NCBI RefSeq assembly: GCF_027594785.1
Contig: NZ_CP075584.1
Location: forward strand, 248,001 to 312,000
Reading direction: 5' to 3'
DNA length: 64,000 bases
Origin: Cryobacterium breve
GTDB taxonomy: Bacteria; Actinomycetota; Actinomycetes; Actinomycetales; Microbacteriaceae
This document shows positions 18,445-26,416 of this stretch, one piece after another (the stretch's first letter is position 1; each line of letters starts with the position of its first letter). The notes below the pieces were generated by a model, which was not told the DNA's origin, did not search any database, and worked only from the letters and a program-made list of their open reading frames with translations. The position numbers and the translations under genes were made by a program.

Positions 18445-20580
18445 ATGCGTGCAACAACTGGAAAGTCTCGCGGTACCCTGGGCGGCCTTCTCGGATTCGT
18501 TGCGATGAGTGCCATCGCCGGTGTTCTCGTGACGGCCGCGGTCACTCCCGCTCTCGCTCTATCGGGTGTGGCAGCGACGGACACGATCAACGTCTTCGAG
18601 AACCTCCCCGACAATCTCAAGATCGACCAGCTCTCGCAGAAGAGCAACATCTACGCGACGCGCGCCGACGGAACCGCGACGCTTCTGGCCTCGTTCTACG
18701 ACCAGAACCGGGTCGAGGTCGCCTCGGATGCGATCAACCAGTTCGTGAAAGACGCCGCGACCTCCGGTGAAGACCCCCGCTTCTACGAGCACGGCGGCGT
18801 CGACCTTCAAGGCACCGTGACCGGGCTCGTCACGACCATCGCGAGTGGAACCGCCCGCGGTGGATCGTCGATCACACAGCAATACGTCAAGAACGTCCTC
18901 GTGCAAGAGTGCGAAGTCCTCACAGATGCCAAAAAGAGGTCGGACTGCTATGACACGGCGACCGCAACCACTCCCGACCGCAAGCTCAAGGAGATGCGCC
19001 TCGCGATCGGCGTTGAGAAAAAGTACGGCAAGGACGACATCCTCCGCTCGTACCTGAACATCACCGGCTTCGGCGGCACGGTCTACGGCATCGAGTCCGC
19101 GGCGGAGTACTACTTCGGTGCGACCGCCGCGACGCTGACTCTGCCGCAGGCGGCGAGCCTCGTGGCGATCGTGAACAACCCGGTCAAGTTCCAGCTCGAC
19201 CAGCCCGACAGCGCGACCAACGGTGCAGCGAACGGCTACGCCGCGAACAAGGACCGCCGCGACTACATCCTCGGCGAGATGCTCAAGTACGGCAAGATCA
19301 ACCAGGCCGACCACGACGCCGCGATCGCCGCCCCGATCGAACCGAGCATCCACGTGCCGTCGACCGGCTGCCAGACCGCCGGCGGCAGCGCGTACTTCTG
19401 CGACCTCGTCGTGAACACCCTGCAGAACAACCCAGTCTTCGGCGCTGACGACACCACCCGGATGGCGAGCTTCCGACGCGGGGGCTACAACGTCTATACG
19501 ACTCTCGACCTCGACCTGCAGCAGGCGGCAGAGGCCACCGTCAAGGCCAACGTACCCTCGACGTTCCCCGGCTGGGACGTCGGCGGCGTGGCCGTGAGCG
19601 TCGGCGTCGGTACCGGGAAGGTGCTCGCCATGGCGCAGAACAAGGACTACAGCCAGGACCCGGCCGTCCAGGCGACCGGAGCGAATTACACCGGTATCAA
19701 CTACAACACCAACATCGACCAGGGCGGGTCCAGCGGGTTCCAGCCCGGATCCATGTACAAGCTGTTCACCCTCGCCGAGTGGCTCACCGAGGGGCATTCC
19801 CTCAATGAGCGGGTCGACTCTCGCATCAAGTCCAACTGGGGCACCTTCCGCGACAGCTGTGCGGCCGGCGGCACCGTGAGCTTCCCCGGCTACAACCCCA
19901 AGAACGACTCATCGTCCGAAACCGGCTCGAACTACAGTGCCCTTGAGTCCACGATCAACTCGATCAACACCGGCTTCATCGGCATGGCGAAGAAACTCGA
20001 CCTGTGCGCCATCCGCAAGACCGCCGAAGCATTCGACGTGACCCGCGCCGACGGCGCCCCGCTCGAGCAGGGTGCCTCCGCGGTGCTCGGCACCAATGAG
20101 GTCGCGCCGCTGAGCATGGCGGTCGCCTTCGCGGGCATCGCCAACAAGGGCACCACCTGCAGCCCGATCGTGATCGACCACATCACCGGATCCGATGGAA
20201 CGGCCCTCCCGGTGCCGGCTAGCGATTGTCACCAGTCGGTTGACCCCACGATCGCGGCAGGAATGGCGACCGCGATGCAACAGGTCATGACGAGGGGAAC
20301 CGCGACGCAGTCCTATGGCGCCACGAGCCCGAAGGTACCGATGATCGGCAAGACTGGAACCACAGACGGCAACAAGGACACCTGGATGGGCGGAGCGAGC
20401 AGCAAGGTCGCCACCGTCGTCGGCGTGATGAGCGTCACTGGTGACAAGGACCAGCGCACCACTTACTTCAACGGCCAGCAAGCCGCTACCGCCCGACACC
20501 GGATGTGGCCGGCCATCATGAGCGTTGCTAACGCAAAGTACGGGGGAGACGCCTTCTCCGTGGCGGTCGGCGGACGCTGA
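18445..20580 (+). CDS. Class A penicillin-binding protein (transglycosylase/transpeptidase)
   Basis: 711 residues from ATG 18445. One N-terminal membrane helix (residues ~18-40). The GT51 domain has the catalytic-Glu motif EDPRFYEHGGVD and GGSSITQQYVKN. The transpeptidase domain has SxxK (SMYK in GFQPGSMYKLF), SxN (SINTGF) and KTGTT. It polymerises and cross-links peptidoglycan outside the membrane. There are no PASTA repeats at the C-terminus, which several actinobacterial PonA proteins have. Position inside the repeat-flanked segment suggests an extra PBP rather than the main PonA. Confidence 0.93.
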   Translation: MRATTGKSRGTLGGLLGFVAMSAIAGVLVTAAVTPALALSGVAATDTINVFENLPDNLKIDQLSQKSNIYATRADGTATLLASFYDQNRVEVASDAINQFVKDAATSGEDPRFYEHGGVDLQGTVTGLVTTIASGTARGGSSITQQYVKNVLVQECEVLTDAKKRSDCYDTATATTPDRKLKEMRLAIGVEKKYGKDDILRSYLNITGFGGTVYGIESAAEYYFGATAATLTLPQAASLVAIVNNPVKFQLDQPDSATNGAANGYAANKDRRDYILGEMLKYGKINQADHDAAIAAPIEPSIHVPSTGCQTAGGSAYFCDLVVNTLQNNPVFGADDTTRMASFRRGGYNVYTTLDLDLQQAAEATVKANVPSTFPGWDVGGVAVSVGVGTGKVLAMAQNKDYSQDPAVQATGANYTGINYNTNIDQGGSSGFQPGSMYKLFTLAEWLTEGHSLNERVDSRIKSNWGTFRDSCAAGGTVSFPGYNPKNDSSSETGSNYSALESTINSINTGFIGMAKKLDLCAIRKTAEAFDVTRADGAPLEQGASAVLGTNEVAPLSMAVAFAGIANKGTTCSPIVIDHITGSDGTALPVPASDCHQSVDPTIAAGMATAMQQVMTRGTATQSYGATSPKVPMIGKTGTTDGNKDTWMGGASSKVATVVGVMSVTGDKDQRTTYFNGQQAATARHRMWPAIMSVANAKYGGDAFSVAVGGR

Positions 20581-20905
20581 ATGTCATGCAGGCCGACCCC
20601 GTCTACCTTGTTCTTTACATTGCCGACAAATGGATTGGTGAATCGGTTTGGCTCGCGAGGCTCCTCGCCCTCTAATTGGTCAGCATGATCGCCGAACCTG
20701 CCGCGGGCCTAAGCGTGCACCGTACCAGGGTCGCCCTGAACGACATCGTCGACGTCCGCCAAGCTCGATTCCACATCAGCCGCGCCCTCACCGGCCATAC
20801 GGTCGACGCTCGTTTGGAAGCAAACAGAACAAGGAATTCCCGGTCAGGTCGAGGCATGTCGAGGTCTATCGAGGTGAGGCGAGTGGAGGAAGCCCCCTCA
20901 GGCTA
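20581..20905. other. Non-coding stretch before repeat copy B
   Basis: No reading frame resembles a known protein. It contains short GTCGAGG-type repeats near 20846-20875. Probably decayed DNA at an element boundary. Confidence 0.4.
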
Positions 20906-21021
20906 AATCCGTCGGTCCCCGGTGCAAGTCCCGGCCGCCCTACCAAAAAGTGTCTTTTGACCAAGATTTTTAGTTCGGTCGTTTCTCGCGAGACTTGAGT
21001 AAATAGTGAAGAGGACTCGAC
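20906..21021 (+). repeat. Direct repeat copy B: degenerate tRNA-Met 3' part plus flank (putative att remnant)
   Basis: Gap-free match to 10631-10746 (102/116). The T-arm is mutated (CCCCGGTGCAAGT) and there is no 5' half, so this is not a functional tRNA. An integrase scar begins within ~30 bases. Confidence 0.85.
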
Positions 21022-21051
21022 GGGGTCGGTGACTCGCTGAACGCGGGCTCG

Positions 21052-21205
21052 CCCTTCCCGATGCTTTCCGAGGCCTGGCTCGAGGACGTGATGCTCGACG
21101 TGGACCGTGCCCACGGACCAAGGGCACCTACAAGCGGTAGCTGCGCGTGCTCGTGCTGCCCTTCTTCGAGCACTTCACCATTCGCGAAGTGACCGCGCAG
21201 AGCCC
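21052..21205 (+). pseudogene. Tyrosine recombinase (integrase) remnant, N-terminal core-binding part
   Basis: Translation gives MLSEAWLEDVMLDVDRA. After a one-base shift near 21118 it continues GTYKR, stop, then LRVLVLPFFEHFTIREVTA. This is the SAM-like arm/core-binding domain pattern of actinobacterial phage-type integrases (AWLxD ... T..TY...LR..VLP.F....LREVT). The catalytic domain is absent and there is an in-frame stop, so it is dead. Its place right after a duplicated tRNA end supports past site-specific integration. Confidence 0.7.
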
Positions 21206-21218
21206 GCAGGCAAATGGC

Positions 21219-22212
21219 TCAGACCGCCTCGAGCTCGGCGCTTCGTGGAGTTAGGCCAGTCCAGGACTGGAAGGCTCGGTAGAAGGAACGCGGGTCGTCG
21301 AACCCAAGGAGGAAGGCGATCTCGCCGGTGGTCATGGCCTCCTGTGAGAGGTAGTGCCGAGCGAGAGCCTCGCGCGTGCGATGCAGGATCTCCTGGAAGC
21401 TTGTACCCTCTGCCTTCAACTTACGCTGCATGCTCCGAGTACTCAGCGACAGCTCGCGGGCGACTCCCATCATCGAACCGTCGCCAGTCGGCAGCAGTTC
21501 CACGAGCGCGGACCGCACCCGTTCCGCCGAGGAAGCGCCGGGTTGCAGGCTCCGCGAGCCGAAGACGCAATTGAGGTTCGAACGTCTGCCACATCGGCTC
21601 ATTGACAGTCAGAAAGGGGCGGGCCGCATCCGCCGCAGAAAAAATGACCTTGTAGGAGATTCCCTGTGAGACGGCTACGCCGAGAAAGTCCGCATATTCG
21701 TCGGTGTGCTCCGGAGGGACGAGGCTCGAGACCCTAAGTGGCCGGATCGACGAACGCGTCGCGATGCGAGCAAGCGCGACGATGAACACCAGGTCGACCA
21801 TCGCCAAGGACGGTGGCGCAACGGTCGAGTCTGGCCACTGCAGTTCCATGGAGGTCTCGGCCGGGGTGGTCTCGACGACCAAGCGCATCGGCCCTACGAT
21901 GCGCTTATACCCTGCCACCCGGTGGGCTGCCGAGTTGAGGTCTCGGCTACACAGGGCAGCGAAGGCAAGAGGATCGAACGTCTCCACCGAGATTGACTGG
22001 CCGATGCGAATCGGCAGCAATGGATCATCCGCCTCGTCTTCTATTGCCCCCCACAGACGAAAGAATTCCTCGGGGGTAAGCCAGGCCTTCTCCCCGGCGA
22101 ACAGGTCGTGCGGGAGCATGGCTCGGCGCAGCACGTCGTCGGGGTTGATACCGGCATCACTGAGAAGTAGTTTGAGGCCGGGGTTGACCCGATATTTCTC
22201 TGCGTCGTTCAT
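21219..22212 (-). pseudogene. AraC family transcriptional regulator (OruR/ArgR-like, N-terminal DUF-type arm), one frameshift as sequenced
   Basis: Minus-strand ATG at 22212. The N-terminal domain matches the Arabinose_bd-type arm of AraC regulators (LTPEEFFRLWGAIEDEADDP). The C-terminal HTH has MMGVARELSLSTRSMQRKLK and ATTGEIAFLLGFDDPRSFYRAF-like segments. The parts are in different frames, joined by removing one C from minus-strand GAGCCTG (21546-21552), giving 330 residues. It sits just upstream of the SDR gene on the same strand order (SDR 22286-23279, then this gene), so it may regulate or be co-transcribed with it. Confidence 0.85.
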
Positions 22213-22285
22213 GCGCTCAAACCTTCTTCGTTCGCCCCGTGATCACCGGGTTGTGACCAAGGGATCAAATTGAGAGTGTCAATCG

Positions 22286-23279
22286 CTACTTGCCGCGTTC
22301 GACCAAGAACTGGGCCGACGCCCGCACCGACTCGTGGAAGGGGATGTACTCGAAGCCCATGACTTCCGGGGCATCTGTTCCCACGACAGCCATATTACGG
22401 CCCAGGTCGTTGCGCGCGGCTCGGAGCACTGGGATGAACTGGCTCATGAACCGAATCAGCCAGCTGGGTAATTCTCGGGTGGGAATCCTGCGGTCCGGGT
22501 GGGCCAACTTGAGCGCCCTGGTGATGTCGACCAGATAGTGGGCCCCGGCCACGGCGGGGAAACGAAGACCAACAGTGGCTTCGTTGTCAATCGCCCGCAC
22601 GTGCATGCGAGCAACGTCGCGAACGTCCACGCCCGGGGCATTCATGTGCGGCACGGCGGGCACTCGACCCGAAAGAAACTCTTCGATGTAGAACAGTGAA
22701 GTACTGAAGTGGTCATCCATCGGCGGGCCGAATACGCCGCCCGGATTGATTGTGGTGAGCTTCATTTCGGGGTGCAGGGCAACGAAGTCCCACGCAGGCT
22801 CGTTCGGCAAGAGTCTTGGAGGCCTCGTATGCCGCGGTGTCAGGACCCGACGGATCGGTCCAGTTATCCCGGGTTGAGATTGCCATCTTGGGTTTGTTTT
22901 CATCCTTGTAGATCGCGGCGCAGCTTGACGTCAGCACGACACGTCGAACGCCCGCCGAATGAGCGGCCTTGAGGGCACGCAAGGTTCCGTCGACGGCCGG
23001 CCGAATGAGCTCCTCAGGATCCTTGGGTGTGGCCTGCGGGAAGGACGAGGCTGTGTGAATCAACACATCCACACCCTCAAACGCCTCGGCCCAGCCCTCG
23101 TCCTTCAGGAGGTCCAAGGTAACAAAGCCGAGTTGGGCATCCGGAAAAAGCACTTCGAGCTGGTGGCGTCCTTGAGGCGAGCGAACCGACGCCTTAACCG
23201 TGTAGTCGTTTTCTAGTAGTTCACGGATGATGTGCTTCGCGATGAAGGCAGAGGCTCCGGTGACAAGAACGGTGGTCAT
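22286..23279 (-). pseudogene. NAD-dependent epimerase/dehydratase (dihydroflavonol-reductase-like extended SDR), one frameshift as sequenced
   Basis: Minus-strand ATG 23279. Cofactor loop VTGASAFIAKHIIRELL, stabilising LDLLKDEGW, and an active-site region with Ser (VVLTSSCAAIY) and YxxSK-type YEASK. The C-terminal part (INPGGVFGPPMDDHFSTS) continues in another frame. Deleting one base at GAGCCTG (minus strand, 22795-22801) restores 330 residues. It probably reduces an aldehyde or ketone with NAD(P)H. The natural substrate is unknown. The AraC-type gene is 73 bases downstream. Confidence 0.87.
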
Positions 23280-23515
23280 AGTCAAACTTTCCTCTGCTGG
23301 GTGCTGGCGCTGTTGACGACGAAATACCAGCCTGGCCGCTCTCGCACAATGCATCAATGGCAGATCGCGCCACTTCAGCGGCAAATCGCGCCGCCGGCGC
23401 AAAGGTCACAATGGTAGCGGTGGCACAGGCGAACCTCTTCGGACGGTGCTAACCGGCTGCCCCATTCTTCTGTGAGTTCGATTCCCGGTGGCCATACGTT
23501 TTCGGAGCCAGTTTG

Positions 23516-24487
23516 TTAGAGGCCGAAGTGCTCTTTGTCATAGGCCATGAGTGAGAGCACTTCCCAGGCGGTGTGCGCCGCTACGAGCCCTGTCAACGCT
23601 GCGTGGTCGTAGGCTGGCGCCACTTCTACGATGTCGGCACCCAGGATCCCGATGCCCGTCAGCCCTCGAAGGGTGGCGAATAACTCTCGGGTGGAGAGTC
23701 CGGCGACTTCCGGAGTGCCGGTGGCTGGCGCGTGGGCCGGGTCGAGGACGTCGATATCGATGGAGATGTAGATCGGCCCACCCTCGACACGATTGCGGAT
23801 GCGCTCGACGATCGTCGCTGCTCCATCTGTTTCGTAGTCGTCAGCGCGGATGATTTGGAATCCCAGCACTCCGTCGGCTTCAAGTTCGTCCTTGTCGTAG
23901 ACACCACCCCGGAGTCCAACGTGGATGCATCTTTCGACATCGAGCAGTCCTTCCTCGGCTGCGCGTCGAAACGGAGACCCGTGCCAGATCGGAGCTCCGA
24001 AATGCGTGTCCCAGGTGTCCAGGTGGGCATCGAAGTGGATGACGCCGACAGGCCCGTTCTTCTTGGCGACCGCCCGAAGCAAGGGCAGGGCGATCGTGTG
24101 GTCTCCGCCCAGCGTGACCAGTCGAATCCCTTGTTCCGCGTACTCGTCCGCCGCTTTCTCAATGGATGCCACGGCCGCCTCGATGCTGTACGGGGTGACT
24201 CCGAGGTCACCGGCGTCAACGACTTGATTCACCTTGAATGGGTACACATCGTGAGTCTGGTGATAGGGGTGAAGTTGCCGGGAGGCTTCGCGAATGTGGT
24301 TCGGTCCGAAGCGCGCGCCGGGCCGAAAACTGGTGCCGGCGTCAAACGGAATGCCCAGTACGGCCACGTCCGCCTGTGGAACGTCTTCGATCCGCGGAAG
24401 GAGGGCGAACGTCGCGAGACCCGCGTACCGCGGGTAGTCAGGGATGTCGCGCTGGCCAATGGGATCGCTCTTCGCTGAGTCAGACAT
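23516..24487 (-). CDS. speB: Agmatinase/arginase family (ureohydrolase)
   Basis: 323 residues. All manganese-site motifs are present: GGDHTIALP, DAHLDTWD, and SIDIDVLDPAHAPATGTPE, plus the His near HFGAPIWHGSPF. The family hydrolyses guanidino compounds to urea and an amine. Length and N-terminal layout fit agmatinase (agmatine to putrescine), but guanidinobutyrase and related guanidine hydrolases share the same motifs. No nickel chaperone genes (GdmH partners) are nearby. Confidence 0.88.
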   Translation of the reverse strand: MSDSAKSDPIGQRDIPDYPRYAGLATFALLPRIEDVPQADVAVLGIPFDAGTSFRPGARFGPNHIREASRQLHPYHQTHDVYPFKVNQVVDAGDLGVTPYSIEAAVASIEKAADEYAEQGIRLVTLGGDHTIALPLLRAVAKKNGPVGVIHFDAHLDTWDTHFGAPIWHGSPFRRAAEEGLLDVERCIHVGLRGGVYDKDELEADGVLGFQIIRADDYETDGAATIVERIRNRVEGGPIYISIDIDVLDPAHAPATGTPEVAGLSTRELFATLRGLTGIGILGADIVEVAPAYDHAALTGLVAAHTAWEVLSLMAYDKEHFGL

Positions 24488-24497
24488 GTGGACGACG

Positions 24498-24755
24498 CTA
24501 CCAATAAGAAGGCGCGTGAGCCGGCTCGATCACCAGGCCACGTGTCTCGACGCCGTTGAGTAGAGCGCCAATGCTCTGCGGGGGAGCGACGCCTGAGAGA
24601 TACGCGGCCGCTCTGCGCAGGATTTCGTTCTCCTGTTCCAGCAGCTTGATGCGTTTCTTCGCCTCCCGCAGGCGGGAGGGCGGTGCCGAAGGAATCAACG
24701 AGTACCTTTTCCCCCCTCCTGATCCGGCTCGAGCGGTCGTGAACGTCCGGGTCAA
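24498..24755 (-). pseudogene. IS3-family transposase OrfA remnant
   Basis: The segment around 24594-24674 encodes RLREAKKRIKLLEQENEILR followed by RAAAYLS, the leucine-zipper end of IS3 OrfA. The helix-turn-helix before it is missing and no OrfB or terminal inverted repeats are seen. This is a leftover of an insertion sequence beside other pseudogenes. Confidence 0.6.
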
Positions 24756-24853
24756 GGTCTATCAAGTGACCGATATAGATCGATACCGAATAAAACGGAC
24801 GGAAATGCACTAAAATCGAATCATCACCCGAGTCCCGTCCACAGGAGAGCCAT

Positions 24854-25130
24854 ATGACCGTCGAACCGATCGCCCTGACCGCCCAGGAACCAGGCCGCCC
24901 TCGTCGATCCCGCCGAGGCGTAGGGTCCAGCGCACACGTGTAACTGCAACCACGTCGACAGTAAGGGCATCGTGTTGACAGCCGTGTCATACCGTGCGCC
25001 ATCCGCCACGCAACCATCTTCGGCGCCTCCGGAGCGATCCAGACCGAATTTTCCCTTGATCTGACTGCGTCCCACCACTCACTGCCGCTCCTGGCAACGA
25101 TGGAGCGTCCGCAGCGGGTGACTGGTCGGA
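24854..25130 (+). pseudogene. DUF2249 protein, decayed second copy
   Basis: It begins CAGGAGAG...ATG ACC GTC GAA CCG ATC, the same opening as the intact gene at 44873. The C-terminal core is recognisable in another frame (AIRHATIFGASGAIQ ... FSLDLTASHHSLPLL against AIRHATIFGALGAIQ ... FALDLIASHNPLPLL). It has a stop, frame changes and loss of the CxCGH motif. It lies directly upstream of the NnrS/NirK operon, suggesting that a DUF2249 gene once led this cluster. Confidence 0.75.
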
Positions 25131-25231
25131 GGACCTCACCATTCAACGGCAGATGCGGTCTCGACATTGCGCCGCGCGGGATCGACCCAATCGGATTAAT
25201 TGATGAGCGGCCACGCTCGAGGAGTGCCACG

Positions 25232-26416
25232 ATGTCGCCCAAGTCCCACTACCTGCCGACGCGGCCAAGCCGGCGAAGCGGCGGCCGGATCGTACTTCTC
25301 CTCCTCGGTGGCGTCGCCTTGCTTGCGGGACTCGACGGGGCACTCATTCTGCTCGGCCTGCCGGCACCGGTGATCGCAGCCCGCCTCGCCGATGTACATG
25401 GCCCGCTCATGGTCTTTGGCTTTGTCGGAACGGTCGTTGTTCTCGAACGCGCTGTCGCCATCCGTCGGAATTGGGCGTTCCTGTCTCCCGGTCTCCTCGG
25501 CGGCGGCGGAATTGCGCTTGTCTCTCCGATTCCGCTCTTTGTCGGCCAGATCGCCCTCGTGGCCGGATCGATCGTGCTGCTCGCGATTTATCGGGCTATC
25601 TGGGCGCGGCAGCCCTCGACCTCCAGCGCCGTTCAGGCCCTCGGGGCGTTGCTCGGCCTCGCCGCGACAATTCTTTGGTGGGGACGTGTCCCGGTGCCTC
25701 AACTCATCCCGGCGATGACACTCTTCCTTGTCCTGACTATCGCAGGGGAACGCCTCGAACTCGCCCGGATCTCACCAACCGTCGACGAGCGGGCCGAGCG
25801 GTGGCTGCTCGCGGTAGCCCTGGTCCTGGCCTCTGGCGTCGTGCTGGCACTGCTGTGGCCTGTCCTGGGATATCCGGTGCTTGGCTTCGCGCTGCTCGGT
25901 CTCGTCTCGTGGCTCGTGCGATACGACGTGGCGACGCGGCTTGTCAGGTCGAAGGGACTGCCGCGTTACATGGCCCTGTGCCTGCTCGCCGGCTACGGCT
26001 GGCTGGGTGTCGTCGGCCTGGTCTGGATCCTGTGGGGACCCGGATACGTCGGCCCTGCGTATGACGCCGTCGTGCACTCCGTCTTCCTCGGCTTCGTGAT
26101 CTCCATGATCATGGCGCATGCGCCGACAATCCTGCCTGCCGTGCTACGCCGGCCGCTGCCCTATCGTCCTTTGATGTACGGGCCGGTTGTTCTCATGCAC
26201 GCTTCGCTGCTTGTGCGTGTGGTCGGCGGAGACGCCAGAGGGCTAGATGTTCTGGTGCAGTGGGGCGGTTTCGCGAATATTGTCGCCGTACTGCTCTTCG
26301 TGGGTGTTTCCGTCGTCTCCGTCTTTGTGGGCGCGCCTCCGAAACCCGTCAGGCGTGAGTCGAGCACGGCCTCTCCGCGCGGCCGCGCAACGATATCACT
26401 GGGAACGCGCCGATGA
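25232..26416 (+). CDS. NnrS-like polytopic membrane protein
   Basis: 394 residues from ATG 25232 with GAGGAG upstream. About 10-12 hydrophobic helices. His-bearing pieces within helices (ADVHGPLMVFGFVG; VHSVFLGFVISMIMAHAPTILP) resemble NnrS-type heme/copper membrane proteins associated with NO metabolism. It overlaps the NirK gene by four bases (ATGA), so the two are translationally coupled and likely work together, perhaps in NO stress or electron input to NirK. The family is assigned by pattern only. Confidence 0.72.
   Translation: MSPKSHYLPTRPSRRSGGRIVLLLLGGVALLAGLDGALILLGLPAPVIAARLADVHGPLMVFGFVGTVVVLERAVAIRRNWAFLSPGLLGGGGIALVSPIPLFVGQIALVAGSIVLLAIYRAIWARQPSTSSAVQALGALLGLAATILWWGRVPVPQLIPAMTLFLVLTIAGERLELARISPTVDERAERWLLAVALVLASGVVLALLWPVLGYPVLGFALLGLVSWLVRYDVATRLVRSKGLPRYMALCLLAGYGWLGVVGLVWILWGPGYVGPAYDAVVHSVFLGFVISMIMAHAPTILPAVLRRPLPYRPLMYGPVVLMHASLLVRVVGGDARGLDVLVQWGGFANIVAVLLFVGVSVVSVFVGAPPKPVRRESSTASPRGRATISLGTRR

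Noticed and set aside
10594-21205. Active prophage or integrative element
   Set aside because: No phage structural, conjugation or intact integrase genes. Only a decayed recombinase fragment is present.
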